From Opitutia bacterium (GTDB lineage: Bacteria > Verrucomicrobiota > Verrucomicrobiae > Opitutales > UBA953), in NCBI GenBank assembly GCA_947488485.1, contig CANKZO010000015.1, forward strand, positions 1 through 24,661: a DNA stretch of 24,661 nt. The letters are read 5' to 3'. The notes under the pieces are model-generated. The model saw only the letters and a list, made by a program, of their open reading frames with translations. It was not told where the DNA came from and did not search any database. Of this stretch, positions 1-10,648 are shown piece after piece; within the stretch, counting starts at the first letter, position 1, and every line of letters begins with the position of its first letter. The position numbers and the translations under genes are program-made.

Positions 1-303
1 ATCTCCCTCGCGATGTTCACGCACGTCGGCGCCGCCGCGCCGGGCGACGTCACGGCGATGGACACGCATTGGATCTGGCAGGAAGGCCAGCGCCTCACGA
101 AGGAGCCCCTGCAGATCAAGGGCGGCAAGATCGCCGTCCCGCAGAAGCCGGGCCTCGGCGTCGAGATCGACCCCGCCCAGCTTGAAGCCGCCCATCAGCT
201 TTACTTGAAGTTGCCGTCCGGGTCGCGCGACGACGCGGTCGCGATGCAGTTCCTCATCCCGGGCTGGAAATTCGACCCGAAGAAGCCCTGTCTGGTCCGC
301 TGA
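1..303 (+). CDS. gudD: Glucarate dehydratase, C-terminal fragment (cut by window edge)
   Basis: Only the last 100 codons are present; the reading frame is open to base 1, so the gene starts outside the window and the in-frame ATG at 13 is internal. The fragment reads [15 protein letters not shown], then [29 protein letters not shown] and ends KKPCLVR. This matches, segment by segment, the C-terminus I know for glucarate dehydratases of the enolase superfamily (GudD/GudX), which dehydrate D-glucarate to 5-keto-4-deoxyglucarate in cytoplasmic sugar-acid catabolism. The catalytic barrel residues lie outside the window, so intactness cannot be judged. A close GudX-type paralogue is possible. No further sugar-acid genes follow; the next gene, 48 bases downstream on the same strand, is unrelated. 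Confidence 0.88.
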   Translation: MSLAMFTHVGAAAPGDVTAMDTHWIWQEGQRLTKEPLQIKGGKIAVPQKPGLGVEIDPAQLEAAHQLYLKLPSGSRDDAVAMQFLIPGWKFDPKKPCLVR

Positions 304-351
304 AGCAGATTTAGCGGTTTCCAACCTCCGGCCCAGGGGTAGAGTCGGCCC

Positions 352-906
352 ATGAACAAGACGTCCGTCGCCATCACCGCCGCCTTCTGTGTGGCGATCG
401 GTTTCCTCATCGCCCGCTTCATCGGTCCGACCGAAGCCCCGGCGCCCGCCAAGGTGGAAAAGGCCGTCGTGGCCGCTCCGGCGCCGGCTCCGCAGCCGGC
501 CAAGGTCAGCGCGGCTAAGCCCGTCACCGCAACGCCGGCCAAGCGCCCGCCGATGGACGAAGCCACGAAGGCGCGCTACAAGGCCTTCGGCGAAGAGACC
601 CGGAAGATGGCGTTGGATCTCGCAGGCGGCGACGAGAAGAAGCTCGGGCAGGCCTTCCGCAACGGGATGGCCAACCCGGCCACGCAAGAGCTCTTCAATC
701 GTGGACGTGCCCTCGGCGAAGCGATGCGCGCCGCGGAGACCGACGCCGAGCGCGCCGCGCTGGAAGGCCAAGTGGCCGCGCTCCGCGACGAAGGCATGGG
801 CATGCTCAAGGCGGAGCTCGAGAAGATCGACGCCGCCGCGAACAGCCAGCCGGCGCCGGCCCCAGCCGCTCCCGCTCCGGTCATCCCGGCGCAGGGCTTG
901 ATGTAA
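352..906 (+). CDS. Hypothetical membrane-anchored Ala/Pro-rich helical protein
   Basis: A 184-residue protein that I do not recognise as a named family. Residues about 7-25 form one hydrophobic helix (AITAAFCVAIGFLIARF) fitting a signal anchor or uncleaved signal peptide. Residues about 26-68 are a low-complexity Ala/Pro/Lys linker, 69-165 are charged and predicted helical (many Ala, Glu, Arg), and the tail is again Pro/Ala-rich. The likely topology is an N-terminal anchor with a periplasmic stalk and helical domain; this is inference from composition. The ATG at 352 is chosen because it begins directly before the hydrophobic helix. Its stop lies 2 bases from the stop of the convergent PVC heme gene, so the two 3' ends abut with no terminator between them. 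High-GC antisense frames exist here but lack such organised structure. Confidence 0.7.
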   Translation: MNKTSVAITAAFCVAIGFLIARFIGPTEAPAPAKVEKAVVAAPAPAPQPAKVSAAKPVTATPAKRPPMDEATKARYKAFGEETRKMALDLAGGDEKKLGQAFRNGMANPATQELFNRGRALGEAMRAAETDAERAALEGQVAALRDEGMGMLKAELEKIDAAANSQPAPAPAAPAPVIPAQGLM

Positions 907-908
907 GG

Positions 909-3900
909 TTACTTGGTGATCGGCTGGGAGATCCGCAGGTAGGCGAACAAATCCCGGAGTTGCTGGTCGGTCATGCCGTCCAGCAGGCCTTCCGGCATCA
1001 GGCTACGCCCCATCGGCGTGAGCAGACGGACGTCCGCCTGCCGCACGGTGATGTCCTCCCCTTCCAGCCCGCGCAGCACGAGGATCTGGGCGTCGCGCTC
1101 GACGAGGAAGCCGCTGAGCGAGCGACCATCGTTCGTGGTGACGGAGAAATACTGGAAACCTTCGCGGATCTCGGCGTTGGGGTGCACGATGCTGATGAGC
1201 ATCGTGCCGAGGTTGTCGCGCTGGTAGGCGGTCAGTTCCGGACCGATCCGTCCGCCCTTGAAGAAGAGTTTGTGACACGCGGCGCACTTCTCCTGGAAGA
1301 GCGGCTCGCCGGCATACGGATTACCCGTGCCGGCCTTGAGCTTGGCTTCGACGTCGGCGATCTTGGCGATGAAGTCCGTGACGCCGGCCGCCGGCTTTTC
1401 CGGATAGAGTTCCGTCAGCAACCCTTGCACCTGCTTGGGCTCATGCTGCCGCATGCGTTCGACCATGTCGCGCGGCACGGTGTTCGCGGCGATCCGGCCC
1501 GACCTGACGGCTTCCAGCAGCTGCTGCGACCACTCCGCGCGGCTGGCGAGCAAGGCCAGCGCGGTGAGACGCACCTCGCCGGCACCCTGCTCGACGATCG
1601 ACACCGCCTTGGCGCCGACCTCGGGCTGACCGTAGGACATGAGCGAGATGAGGGCGGCCTTACGTAAGGGCGTGGCTTCGGCAGAGCCGGCGATGGCGAG
1701 CAAGGTAGCCTGCGCCTCGGGTTGACGGACTTCGCCGAAGACCCTGACCTGGTTCAGCCGTTCGGTCGCATCCGCTTTCTTGTTCACGATGAGCGCCAGC
1801 GATTCCTTGATCGCGGCGGCGTCGCCCTGACGGACGCGCAGGATCAACGGCGCCTTGCCGGACGCGGCCATGGCTTGGAGCAGTTCGTCCGGCAGGCCGG
1901 CGAGTTCGCGTCCACGGTAGGCTTCCTCGAAGCCTTTCATGAGATGGATGGTGTGCGCGGGCGTCGGGGCGAGACGCAGGAGCTGCGCGCAGACGAGCAG
2001 GTCGGCCCGGCGGCCTTCCGTCGCGAAACGACGCATGAGGCGGGGCAGCAGATGCTGCTGGACCAGCGGGCGATCCCAGACGGCCGGATTCTTCACGAAG
2101 CCCACGACGGCCTCGCGATCGATCGTCACGTGCGATTCCAGCGCGAACCAGAGCAGTAACGGGATATAGGCGTCTTCGGCGTCCTCATCGCGGGAGGCGA
2201 GAGCCGTGACCAGTGCGAGCATCTGCGACGTCGGCAGACGACGAGCCGAGGAGGCGAACTGCGAACGAACCTCCGCGTCGGTTTCGACCCGGGCGCGCGC
2301 GAGGACGGAGGCGAAGACGTCAGCGGGCAAGTCACGAGCCCCCTTGGAGCCGACCCCCGGGACGCCCAGGCCACGGTTGACGCCATACTTATCGCCAAGG
2401 AAGCGCATGGCCCAGAAGCGCACCGGCGCGTAGGCATGCGTCAGCGCGGCGACGGCCTTCGCGTCCGTGAGGGCGTCGACCTGAGACAGCGCCCAGAGCG
2501 CGCCCAGAGCCCCGCGGCCCTTGTCAGCGGCCAGCAGCGCATCCAATGGCGAGATCGCCGCCGGGTCGCGGCGTTCGGCCAGCAGCTGCAACGAGGCCGT
2601 ACGGTGGAACTTATTAGGATGGCCGAGCAAGGCCACGAGCTGGGCGGTCGTCTTGGCCTCCAGGTTCGTATCGGTCTCCAGTTTGGCGTCTTGATCGCGG
2701 AGGCGATACAGACGGCCGGTCGTCGGATCGATCTGGTTCTGATAATGCTGACCGTGCGCGATGTAGTATTCGTACATGTCGCTCACGAAGAGCGAGCCAT
2801 CGGGAGCGTTGGCGCTGTAGAGCGGACGGAAGCCGACGTCTTCGGACCACATCGCGATGCCCTTGTCGGTCGTCACGTAGGTCGCGCCTTTCGGGATGCG
2901 TTCGGAGTCCGTCACGGTGTTATGCAGCGGATCGAGGGAGAAGAGGTGACCTTGATACTTCGCGGCCAGCGCCGTGCCTTCGATGAAAGTGCCGAAGTGG
3001 GCGAAACGCGGGACCTTCGTCAACGTACCGAGGATGGGCAGCTGCCCGAAAGAATAGGGCGTGCGCGGCGGACCGAACTTGCCGGGATCGACGCCCTGCT
3101 TGAGGTAGATGCCGCCTTGGACGTAGTGCCAGCCGCGGGTGGTGCCGCCGTTGTGGCCGGAATACATGCGGCCGTCGCCGTCGAACTCGAGGCCGAAGGG
3201 ATTGCCCGAGCCTTCGCTGAAGATGTCGTATTCCCGCGTCTTCGGATGGTAGCGCCAGACCATGCAGCCTTCGAAATGGACCGGGGCGGCGTCCGCGGAA
3301 TCGAAACCAGGGCGGACCACGCGGGAGGACGACGTGCTGCCATGCACGCCGTAGAGCCAGCCGTCCGGACCCAGGATGATGCCGTTGCCGACCGAGTGCG
3401 TGTCCTCAAGACCGAAGCCGGAGAGATGCACCACCGGGGGGCCGTCGGGAACGTCATCGCCGTTGGCATCGGGGTAGAACAGCAGGTAAGGCGGATTCAT
3501 CACCCAGACGCCGCCATGGGCGCGCACGGCGGAATTGGCCATATTCAGCCCGTCTTGGAAGACCGTATGCTTATCGTAGACCCCGTCGCGCTTCGTCGAC
3601 TCATGGATGGAGACGATATCGGCGCCGCGGTCATGATGAGGCGGAGCCGGCGGGACGCGGTCGTAGTGCGAGCGATAATACTTATCGCGGCTGATCATGT
3701 TCACGCCGGCGGGATAGGGATATTGGCGATACTGCGTGACCCAAAGCCGGCCGCGGGTGTCGAAACTGAAGTGCGTCGGCTGGGCGATCTGCGGCTCCGA
3801 AAGCAGGAGATCCACCGCGAGATCGGGCGTCGCGCGCATCTTGGCGTAGGCGTCGGCCGGTGACAGCGTGGGACCGTGGAACTGCTCGGCGCGGCCGAGG

Positions 3901-4451
3901 ACGCGGTTGGATTCGCGGAACTTGGCGAACGACGAGGACGTCGGCTGGACCTTGAGCGAAGCACCGGGCACGAGCGGCGTCGCGGAATACTCCCACGCGC
4001 CCTCGAGCACGCACTCCATGAAGTAGTTCATGATGAACGGCGCTTCGCCGAGGAAGCCGCCCTTCCCCTCCGGCTGCTGGACATGGAAGACGATCTCGTT
4101 CCACTCGCCCTTCTTCAGCGTGCCCACCGGGACCTTATGCCGGAAGACTTCCTTCCGGGCGTTTTTATAGCCGGGGGCGAACGTGCCGCCGGCGCCGACC
4201 TTGACGCCGTTGACGAAGAGCTCGTGCGCGCCCTCGAGATCGCGGAAGTGCACGCCGACCGATTCCTCGAACAGATTGCGCTCGTGCTTGGTGAAGAACG
4301 AATCGTCGACCTTGACCCAGGTCCGGAGCCAGAAGTCGGACGCGACGGACGCGCGGGCGGCGGGCGAAGGGATCGGCGCGAGGGATTGCGCGGAGGCGCA
4401 CGCGACGGCCAGCGCGGCGAAGCACCAGGACAAGCACAGACGGAGGGGCAT
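909..4451 (-). CDS. Secreted PVC-type heme-binding protein: propeller, HEAT-like repeats and cytochrome c
   Basis: An 1180-residue exported protein. Residues 1-22 are a signal peptide ending ASA. Residues ~40-170 look like a beta-sandwich (LFVNGVKVG, EWNEIVFHVQQP) as in carbohydrate-binding folds. About 205-585 match the 'membrane-bound dehydrogenase' propeller seen in PVC bacteria (LWVTQYRQYPYP, ILGPDGWLYGVHG, SGNPFGLEFDGDGRMY). About 600-1020 are helical HEAT-like repeats (RTASLQLLAERRDPAA). The C-terminal ~135 residues are a PVC-type cytochrome c with heme motif CAACH at 1056-1060 and a candidate Met ligand in SLMPEGLLDGM. Family knowledge suggests periplasmic redox or carbohydrate-linked oxidation; the substrate is unknown. 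The same frame runs on to 5312, but that extension has no domain character and covers the divergent ADP-ribosylglycohydrolase gene. The ATG at 4451, just before the signal peptide, is therefore chosen. No Shine-Dalgarno motif is seen. Confidence 0.9.
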   Translation of the reverse strand: MPLRLCLSWCFAALAVACASAQSLAPIPSPAARASVASDFWLRTWVKVDDSFFTKHERNLFEESVGVHFRDLEGAHELFVNGVKVGAGGTFAPGYKNARKEVFRHKVPVGTLKKGEWNEIVFHVQQPEGKGGFLGEAPFIMNYFMECVLEGAWEYSATPLVPGASLKVQPTSSSFAKFRESNRVLGRAEQFHGPTLSPADAYAKMRATPDLAVDLLLSEPQIAQPTHFSFDTRGRLWVTQYRQYPYPAGVNMISRDKYYRSHYDRVPPAPPHHDRGADIVSIHESTKRDGVYDKHTVFQDGLNMANSAVRAHGGVWVMNPPYLLFYPDANGDDVPDGPPVVHLSGFGLEDTHSVGNGIILGPDGWLYGVHGSTSSSRVVRPGFDSADAAPVHFEGCMVWRYHPKTREYDIFSEGSGNPFGLEFDGDGRMYSGHNGGTTRGWHYVQGGIYLKQGVDPGKFGPPRTPYSFGQLPILGTLTKVPRFAHFGTFIEGTALAAKYQGHLFSLDPLHNTVTDSERIPKGATYVTTDKGIAMWSEDVGFRPLYSANAPDGSLFVSDMYEYYIAHGQHYQNQIDPTTGRLYRLRDQDAKLETDTNLEAKTTAQLVALLGHPNKFHRTASLQLLAERRDPAAISPLDALLAADKGRGALGALWALSQVDALTDAKAVAALTHAYAPVRFWAMRFLGDKYGVNRGLGVPGVGSKGARDLPADVFASVLARARVETDAEVRSQFASSARRLPTSQMLALVTALASRDEDAEDAYIPLLLWFALESHVTIDREAVVGFVKNPAVWDRPLVQQHLLPRLMRRFATEGRRADLLVCAQLLRLAPTPAHTIHLMKGFEEAYRGRELAGLPDELLQAMAASGKAPLILRVRQGDAAAIKESLALIVNKKADATERLNQVRVFGEVRQPEAQATLLAIAGSAEATPLRKAALISLMSYGQPEVGAKAVSIVEQGAGEVRLTALALLASRAEWSQQLLEAVRSGRIAANTVPRDMVERMRQHEPKQVQGLLTELYPEKPAAGVTDFIAKIADVEAKLKAGTGNPYAGEPLFQEKCAACHKLFFKGGRIGPELTAYQRDNLGTMLISIVHPNAEIREGFQYFSVTTNDGRSLSGFLVERDAQILVLRGLEGEDITVRQADVRLLTPMGRSLMPEGLLDGMTDQQLRDLFAYLRISQPITK

Positions 4452-4514
4452 GGGGTTGAGGATGAGACAAGCGAAGCGGGCGTTGGTCGCAATCTTCGGC
4501 GAACATCGGGCGCA

Positions 4515-4540
4515 GATAATCGTGATATCTTCCGATATGA
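4515..4540. promoter_or_regulatory. Divergent intergenic region: GATAAT box and ATATC/GATAT dyad
   Basis: Between the divergent PVC heme gene (start 4451) and ADP-ribosylglycohydrolase gene (start 4629), a plus-strand GATAAT at 4515-4520 resembles a -10 element. No -35 lies at proper spacing. Immediately after it, ATATC (4525-4529) and GATAT (4534-4538) form a short dyad around TTCC. This is the most AT-rich part of the gap, so it is a reasonable place for promoter or operator function. Evidence is weak and positional. Confidence 0.25.
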
Positions 4541-4560
4541 CGGAAGTCCCGCATGACCGC

Positions 4561-4606
4561 CGGGGGCTATGACGCACCGACCGGACAATTAGTCTGGAAG
4601 CCCCCG
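4561..4606 (+). other. Inverted repeat / nested hairpin in the leader of the ADP-ribosylglycohydrolase gene
   Basis: CGGGGGCT at 4561-4568 and AGCCCCCG at 4599-4606 are exact reverse complements 30 bases apart. Inside them, CCGGAC (4581-4586) and GTCTGG (4592-4597) form a second stem with one G-T wobble around AATTA. The repeat ends 22 bases before the ATG at 4629, so in RNA it would be a stable structure close to the start codon. No T-run follows, so it is not an intrinsic terminator. Function is unknown. Confidence 0.5.
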
Positions 4607-4628
4607 CCCCGGCGGGCAACTTGCCCGG

Positions 4629-5429
4629 ATGCTCGGAGCCATCGCCGGCGACATCATCGGGTCGGTCCACGAATTCAGCCGTAACGAAGACGCAGGCTTC
4701 CCCCTCTTCGCCGAGAAGTCCTGCCCGACCGACGACTCGCTGCTCACCTGGGCGGTCGCCGAGACGATCCTCCGGGGCGAACGTGACTATAAGCCCCGGA
4801 TCGTCGGCATGGTCAGCTACTACGAGAAGAACGGCCAACTGGCCCCTTTGTCGGCGGCCTTCGGCGGCGGCTTCCTTGGCTGGGTCTACGAGGGCGCGCC
4901 CGGCGAAAGGGACTCCTTCGGCAACGGCGCGGCCATGCGCGTCTCTCCCGTGGCGTGGGCGTTCGATGACTTGGAGACCGTGCTCGAACACGCCACGCTC
5001 AGCGCCCGCCCCTCGCACGCCCACCCCGAAGGCATCAAAGGCGCCCAAGCGGTCGCCGCCGCAACCTGGGCGGCCCGCAAGTATCGGAACCCCGATGCCG
5101 TCCGCGCCGTGGCCGAAAGCTTCTACGGCCCCCTGCCCGAGCTCGCGGAGATCCGGAAGACCCACGCCTACAACGAGACCTGCCAAGGGTGCGTGCCCGC
5201 ATGCCTGGCCATCGCCGTCGGGACGGCCGACTACGAGTCCGCCGTCCGCTTTGCCGCCTCCATCCGCGGGGACGCCGATACCCTGGCCGCCATCACCGGT
5301 TCGGTCAGCCAAGCCCTCTGGGGGCTGCCTAAGGCCATCCGGGAGCAGTCCCTGGCCATCGCCGCCCGTTGCTACCCCGGGATGGAGCGGACGGTGGCCG
5401 AATTCGAGGCCCGGTTCGGCGGATTTTGA
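4629..5429 (+). CDS. ADP-ribosylglycohydrolase family protein
   Basis: 266 residues, usual size for the DraG/ARH-like family. These are cytoplasmic hydrolases that remove ADP-ribose from proteins or small molecules using a dinuclear Mg centre. Visible signatures are MLGAIAGDIIGS at the N-terminus, TDD at 34-36 (metal ligands), GNGAAMRVSP at 98-107, HPEGIKGA at 132-139, and GDADTLAAITGS at 214-225 with the second metal-binding Asp pair (D215, D217). All family hallmarks appear intact. The ATG at 4629 begins exactly at the conserved N-terminal motif. The gene is divergent from the PVC heme protein and lies 66 bases upstream of lexA on the same strand, but lexA has its own promoter. Substrate cannot be deduced; no ADP-ribosyltransferase or macrodomain partner is present in the window. 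Confidence 0.88.
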   Translation: MLGAIAGDIIGSVHEFSRNEDAGFPLFAEKSCPTDDSLLTWAVAETILRGERDYKPRIVGMVSYYEKNGQLAPLSAAFGGGFLGWVYEGAPGERDSFGNGAAMRVSPVAWAFDDLETVLEHATLSARPSHAHPEGIKGAQAVAAATWAARKYRNPDAVRAVAESFYGPLPELAEIRKTHAYNETCQGCVPACLAIAVGTADYESAVRFAASIRGDADTLAAITGSVSQALWGLPKAIREQSLAIAARCYPGMERTVAEFEARFGGF

Positions 5430-5457
5430 CGATTATATGGCCTTTTGGCCTGTCGGC

Positions 5458-5492
5458 TTGACAGTGAACAAGTTTTCATCGAACATGCGTTC
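5458..5492 (+). promoter_or_regulatory. lexA promoter with Gram-positive-type SOS box (autoregulatory operator)
   Basis: A consensus -35 TTGACA is at 5458-5463. Seventeen bases on, GAACAT (5481-5486) is in the -10 position (3 of 6 matches). The perfect dyad GAAC-ATGC-GTTC at 5481-5492, preceded by C, fits the CGAACRNRYGTTYC operator established for Bacillus-type LexA. A degraded second copy, GAAC-AAGT-TTTC, lies at 5466-5477. The main dyad covers the -10 element, so LexA binding would block polymerase. The predicted transcription start is about 5493, only ~3 bases before the ATG at 5496, implying a leaderless or near-leaderless message. Confidence 0.8.
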
Positions 5493-5495
5493 ACT

Positions 5496-6155
5496 ATGGA
5501 AGAACTGACCAAGAAGCAGCGGGCCATCCTCGACTACATGAAGGCCCACGTGGCTGAGCACTCCTACTGGCCGAGTATCCGCGATATCCAGGCCAAGTTC
5601 CGCTTCGCCTCCACCAACGGCGTCTACGGCCACCTCCAGGCCCTCGAGCGCAAGGGCGTCCTCCAGCGCATCCCTGGCGCCGCCCGCGCCTACAAGATCG
5701 TCCCGGAAGTCCTCGGCGACACCTCCGAGACCGTCATCCGCTACGAAGGCCCCGGCGACGACGCCATCCCCTTCGAAAACGTGAAGTTCGCCGGTGCCAT
5801 CGCCGCCGGCTTCCCCGACTACACCGAGTCCTCCGGCGTCCTGGACTCGATGCAGGTCCCCCTCTCGCCCAGCGCCCGCCGTCGCGCTCCCGAAGCCTTC
5901 GCCCTCCGCGTCCGCGGTGACTCCATGATCGACGCCGATATCAACGACGGCGACACCGTCATCGTCGAACCCGGCACGCCCAAGCACGGTGACATTGTCG
6001 CCGCGCTCATCGATGGCGAGACGACCCTTAAGCGCCTGATCAAGCAGGGCTCCAAGGTCTACCTCAAGGCTGAGAACCAGAATTACCCCGACCTCATCCC
6101 GACCAGCTCCCTGACCATCCAGGGTATCGCGAAGTCGGTGATGAAGCGGATCTGA
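5496..6155 (+). CDS. lexA: SOS repressor LexA
   Basis: 219 residues. LexA represses DNA-damage genes and is inactivated by RecA*-stimulated self-cleavage. Residues 1-65 form the winged-helix DNA-binding domain (LTKKQRAILDYM, WPSIRDIQAKF, VYGHLQALERKGVL). The linker leads to the cleavage site AAGFP with the scissile bond A104-G105. The C-terminal S24 peptidase domain has the catalytic serine in GDSM (S143) and the lysine in TTLKR (K179). All residues for autoproteolysis are present. The ATG at 5496 is chosen because family homology starts there; the longer frame back to 5445 would run through the -35 and operator. No Shine-Dalgarno motif precedes it. It is followed by the convergent methyltransferase gene with a 20-base gap and no clear terminator. 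Confidence 0.96.
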   Translation: MEELTKKQRAILDYMKAHVAEHSYWPSIRDIQAKFRFASTNGVYGHLQALERKGVLQRIPGAARAYKIVPEVLGDTSETVIRYEGPGDDAIPFENVKFAGAIAAGFPDYTESSGVLDSMQVPLSPSARRRAPEAFALRVRGDSMIDADINDGDTVIVEPGTPKHGDIVAALIDGETTLKRLIKQGSKVYLKAENQNYPDLIPTSSLTIQGIAKSVMKRI

Positions 6156-6175
6156 AGCGGCGCCCAGCGTTCGCC

Positions 6176-6976
6176 TCAGGCTTTACGCAGCACCAACAGG
6201 ACATCCGAATACGCCAGGTCGATCTTGCGAGTCGACTTGAGGTCGTAATGGAAATCGTGGCAGACGACGAGATGCAGCGACGGCACCTTGGCGAGCAATG
6301 CCTTCAGCTCAGCCGGAGAATAGGTGCGGAAATCCCACAAGGTCTCCTCGATGCGGGTCTTTCCCTTCTCGGTGATGCGCATGCGCGTGCGCATGGCTTC
6401 GGTACGGGATTTGCGATCGGCCGGGGCCGACCAGGTGTCGCTGACCACGCGGATGCCCGGCTTACGACCGATCCAGCGCTCATGGTCGGGCGGGCTGTTC
6501 TTATAATCGGTCAGGTGCAGGCCGAGCAGCAGCAGGCCTCCGGGACGCAGCGAGGCGGCCATGCGGCGTAGGGCACTGACCGCGCCGGCTTCACTATCGA
6601 CGTATTTGAAGGTGCTGACGAAGCAGTGGGCGACGTCATAGCGGGCACCCTTGGGCAACGTGAAATCCTGCAAGCGATCGCGCCACACCCTGCCCTTCAG
6701 CCCCTTGGCCTTGAGGCGGTTCTTCGCGAAGGCGACCTGGTGCTTGTTCAGGTCGAAGCCATGGACGACATGTCCGCGGGCGGCGAGCGATTCCAGCAGA
6801 CGCCCCGAACCGCAGGCCGGCTCGAAGACACGCATCGGTCCGGCGAGCTTCGGTCCGTGCTTCTTCATGATGCCCTCGATGAAACGCGTCTCCTTCGGCG
6901 TATAGTCCGCATACACCATGTCGTAATACAACGGGGAGTCATACCACGCGGTGGAGGATTGTTGAGGAGATGACAA
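6176..6976 (-). CDS. Class I SAM-dependent methyltransferase
   Basis: About 266 residues with a Rossmann-like SAM-binding domain. Motif I is EPACGSGR at 52-59, followed by the acidic loop HGFDLN (68-73) that binds SAM ribose hydroxyls, and a downstream LRRMAASLRPGGLLLLGLHL strand-helix typical of this class. The N-terminal WYDSPLYYDMVY resembles the lead-in seen in small-molecule and uncharacterised methyltransferases, so the substrate is unknown. The start is uncertain. The frame reaches a TTG at 7048, but that extension is encoded by a non-coding heptad repeat element (ANRQPLTP-like peptide), so I prefer TTG at 6976; the first internal ATG would cut the conserved N-terminus. No ribosome site is seen. 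It lies downstream of thiC on the same strand, separated by the repeat element. Confidence 0.8.
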   Translation of the reverse strand: MSSPQQSSTAWYDSPLYYDMVYADYTPKETRFIEGIMKKHGPKLAGPMRVFEPACGSGRLLESLAARGHVVHGFDLNKHQVAFAKNRLKAKGLKGRVWRDRLQDFTLPKGARYDVAHCFVSTFKYVDSEAGAVSALRRMAASLRPGGLLLLGLHLTDYKNSPPDHERWIGRKPGIRVVSDTWSAPADRKSRTEAMRTRMRITEKGKTRIEETLWDFRTYSPAELKALLAKVPSLHLVVCHDFHYDLKSTRKIDLAYSDVLLVLRKA

Positions 6977-6983
6977 AGGTGTC

Positions 6984-7074
6984 AGCGGTTGGCGATTAGC
7001 GGTTGGGAACGGCAAGAGGTGTGGCGTGGGTTTTACCCCAACCGCCAACCGCTTACCGCCAGCCGCTAAAACCC
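6984..7074. repeat. GCGGTTR heptad repeats in inverted orientation, with GGGTTTTA/TAAAACCC flanks
   Basis: On the plus strand, three consecutive heptads GCGGTTG, GCGATTA, GCGGTTG occupy 6985-7005. On the minus strand, four heptads GCGGCTG, GCGGTAA, GCGGTTG, GCGGTTG occupy 7066 down to 7039. The two blocks face each other and can pair into a long imperfect stem. An exact 8-bp inverted pair, GGGTTTTA (7028-7035) and TAAAACCC (7067-7074), brackets the four-heptad block. The element fills most of the 99-base gap between thiC and the methyltransferase gene. Its regular 7-base period and lack of coding character suggest a dispersed intergenic repeat; a transcription-termination or RNA-stability role is possible. 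Confidence 0.75.
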
Positions 7075-7075
7075 G

Positions 7076-9157
<2,082 letters not shown>

Positions 9158-9240
9158 CTAGGAAGGAACGGGCTTATGAAGGCGGATTATCCCCAAGTAG
9201 CAAGTGACAACCCCACCCCTTCGCCGGTCATCCAAAGAGA

Positions 9241-9264
9241 AGGGCCCGACACACGTCGGGCCCT
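9241..9264 (-). terminator. Intrinsic terminator downstream of dnaA
   Basis: A perfect 9-bp stem GGGCCCGAC (9242-9250) with GTCGGGCCC (9255-9263), extended by an A-T pair, closes a 4-base loop. Read on the minus strand, it is followed by TTCTCTTTGG, an imperfect U-rich tract. It lies 26 bases beyond the dnaA stop codon and before the thiC leader, so it should separate the two transcription units. Confidence 0.85.
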
Positions 9265-9289
9265 GGTTGGCATCACTGACAACCGGAAA

Positions 9290-10648
<1,359 letters not shown>

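Noticed and set aside
2436..3863. Plus-strand 475-codon frame inside the PVC heme gene
   Set aside because: Antisense shadow of a gene with clear domains; no ribosome site or family motif.
4452..5312. 287-codon N-terminal extension of the PVC heme gene's frame
   Set aside because: It lacks domain or signal character, lies antisense to the well-supported ADP-ribosylglycohydrolase gene, and a clear signal peptide starts at 4451.
5440..5451. GGCC-TTTT-GGCC hairpin after the ADP-ribosylglycohydrolase gene as a terminator
   Set aside because: A 4-bp stem without a following T-run is too weak to call.
9187..9195. TTATCCCCA as a DnaA box in the thiC-dnaA gap
   Set aside because: A single site with one mismatch, away from the cluster on the other side of dnaA; chance occurrence is likely.
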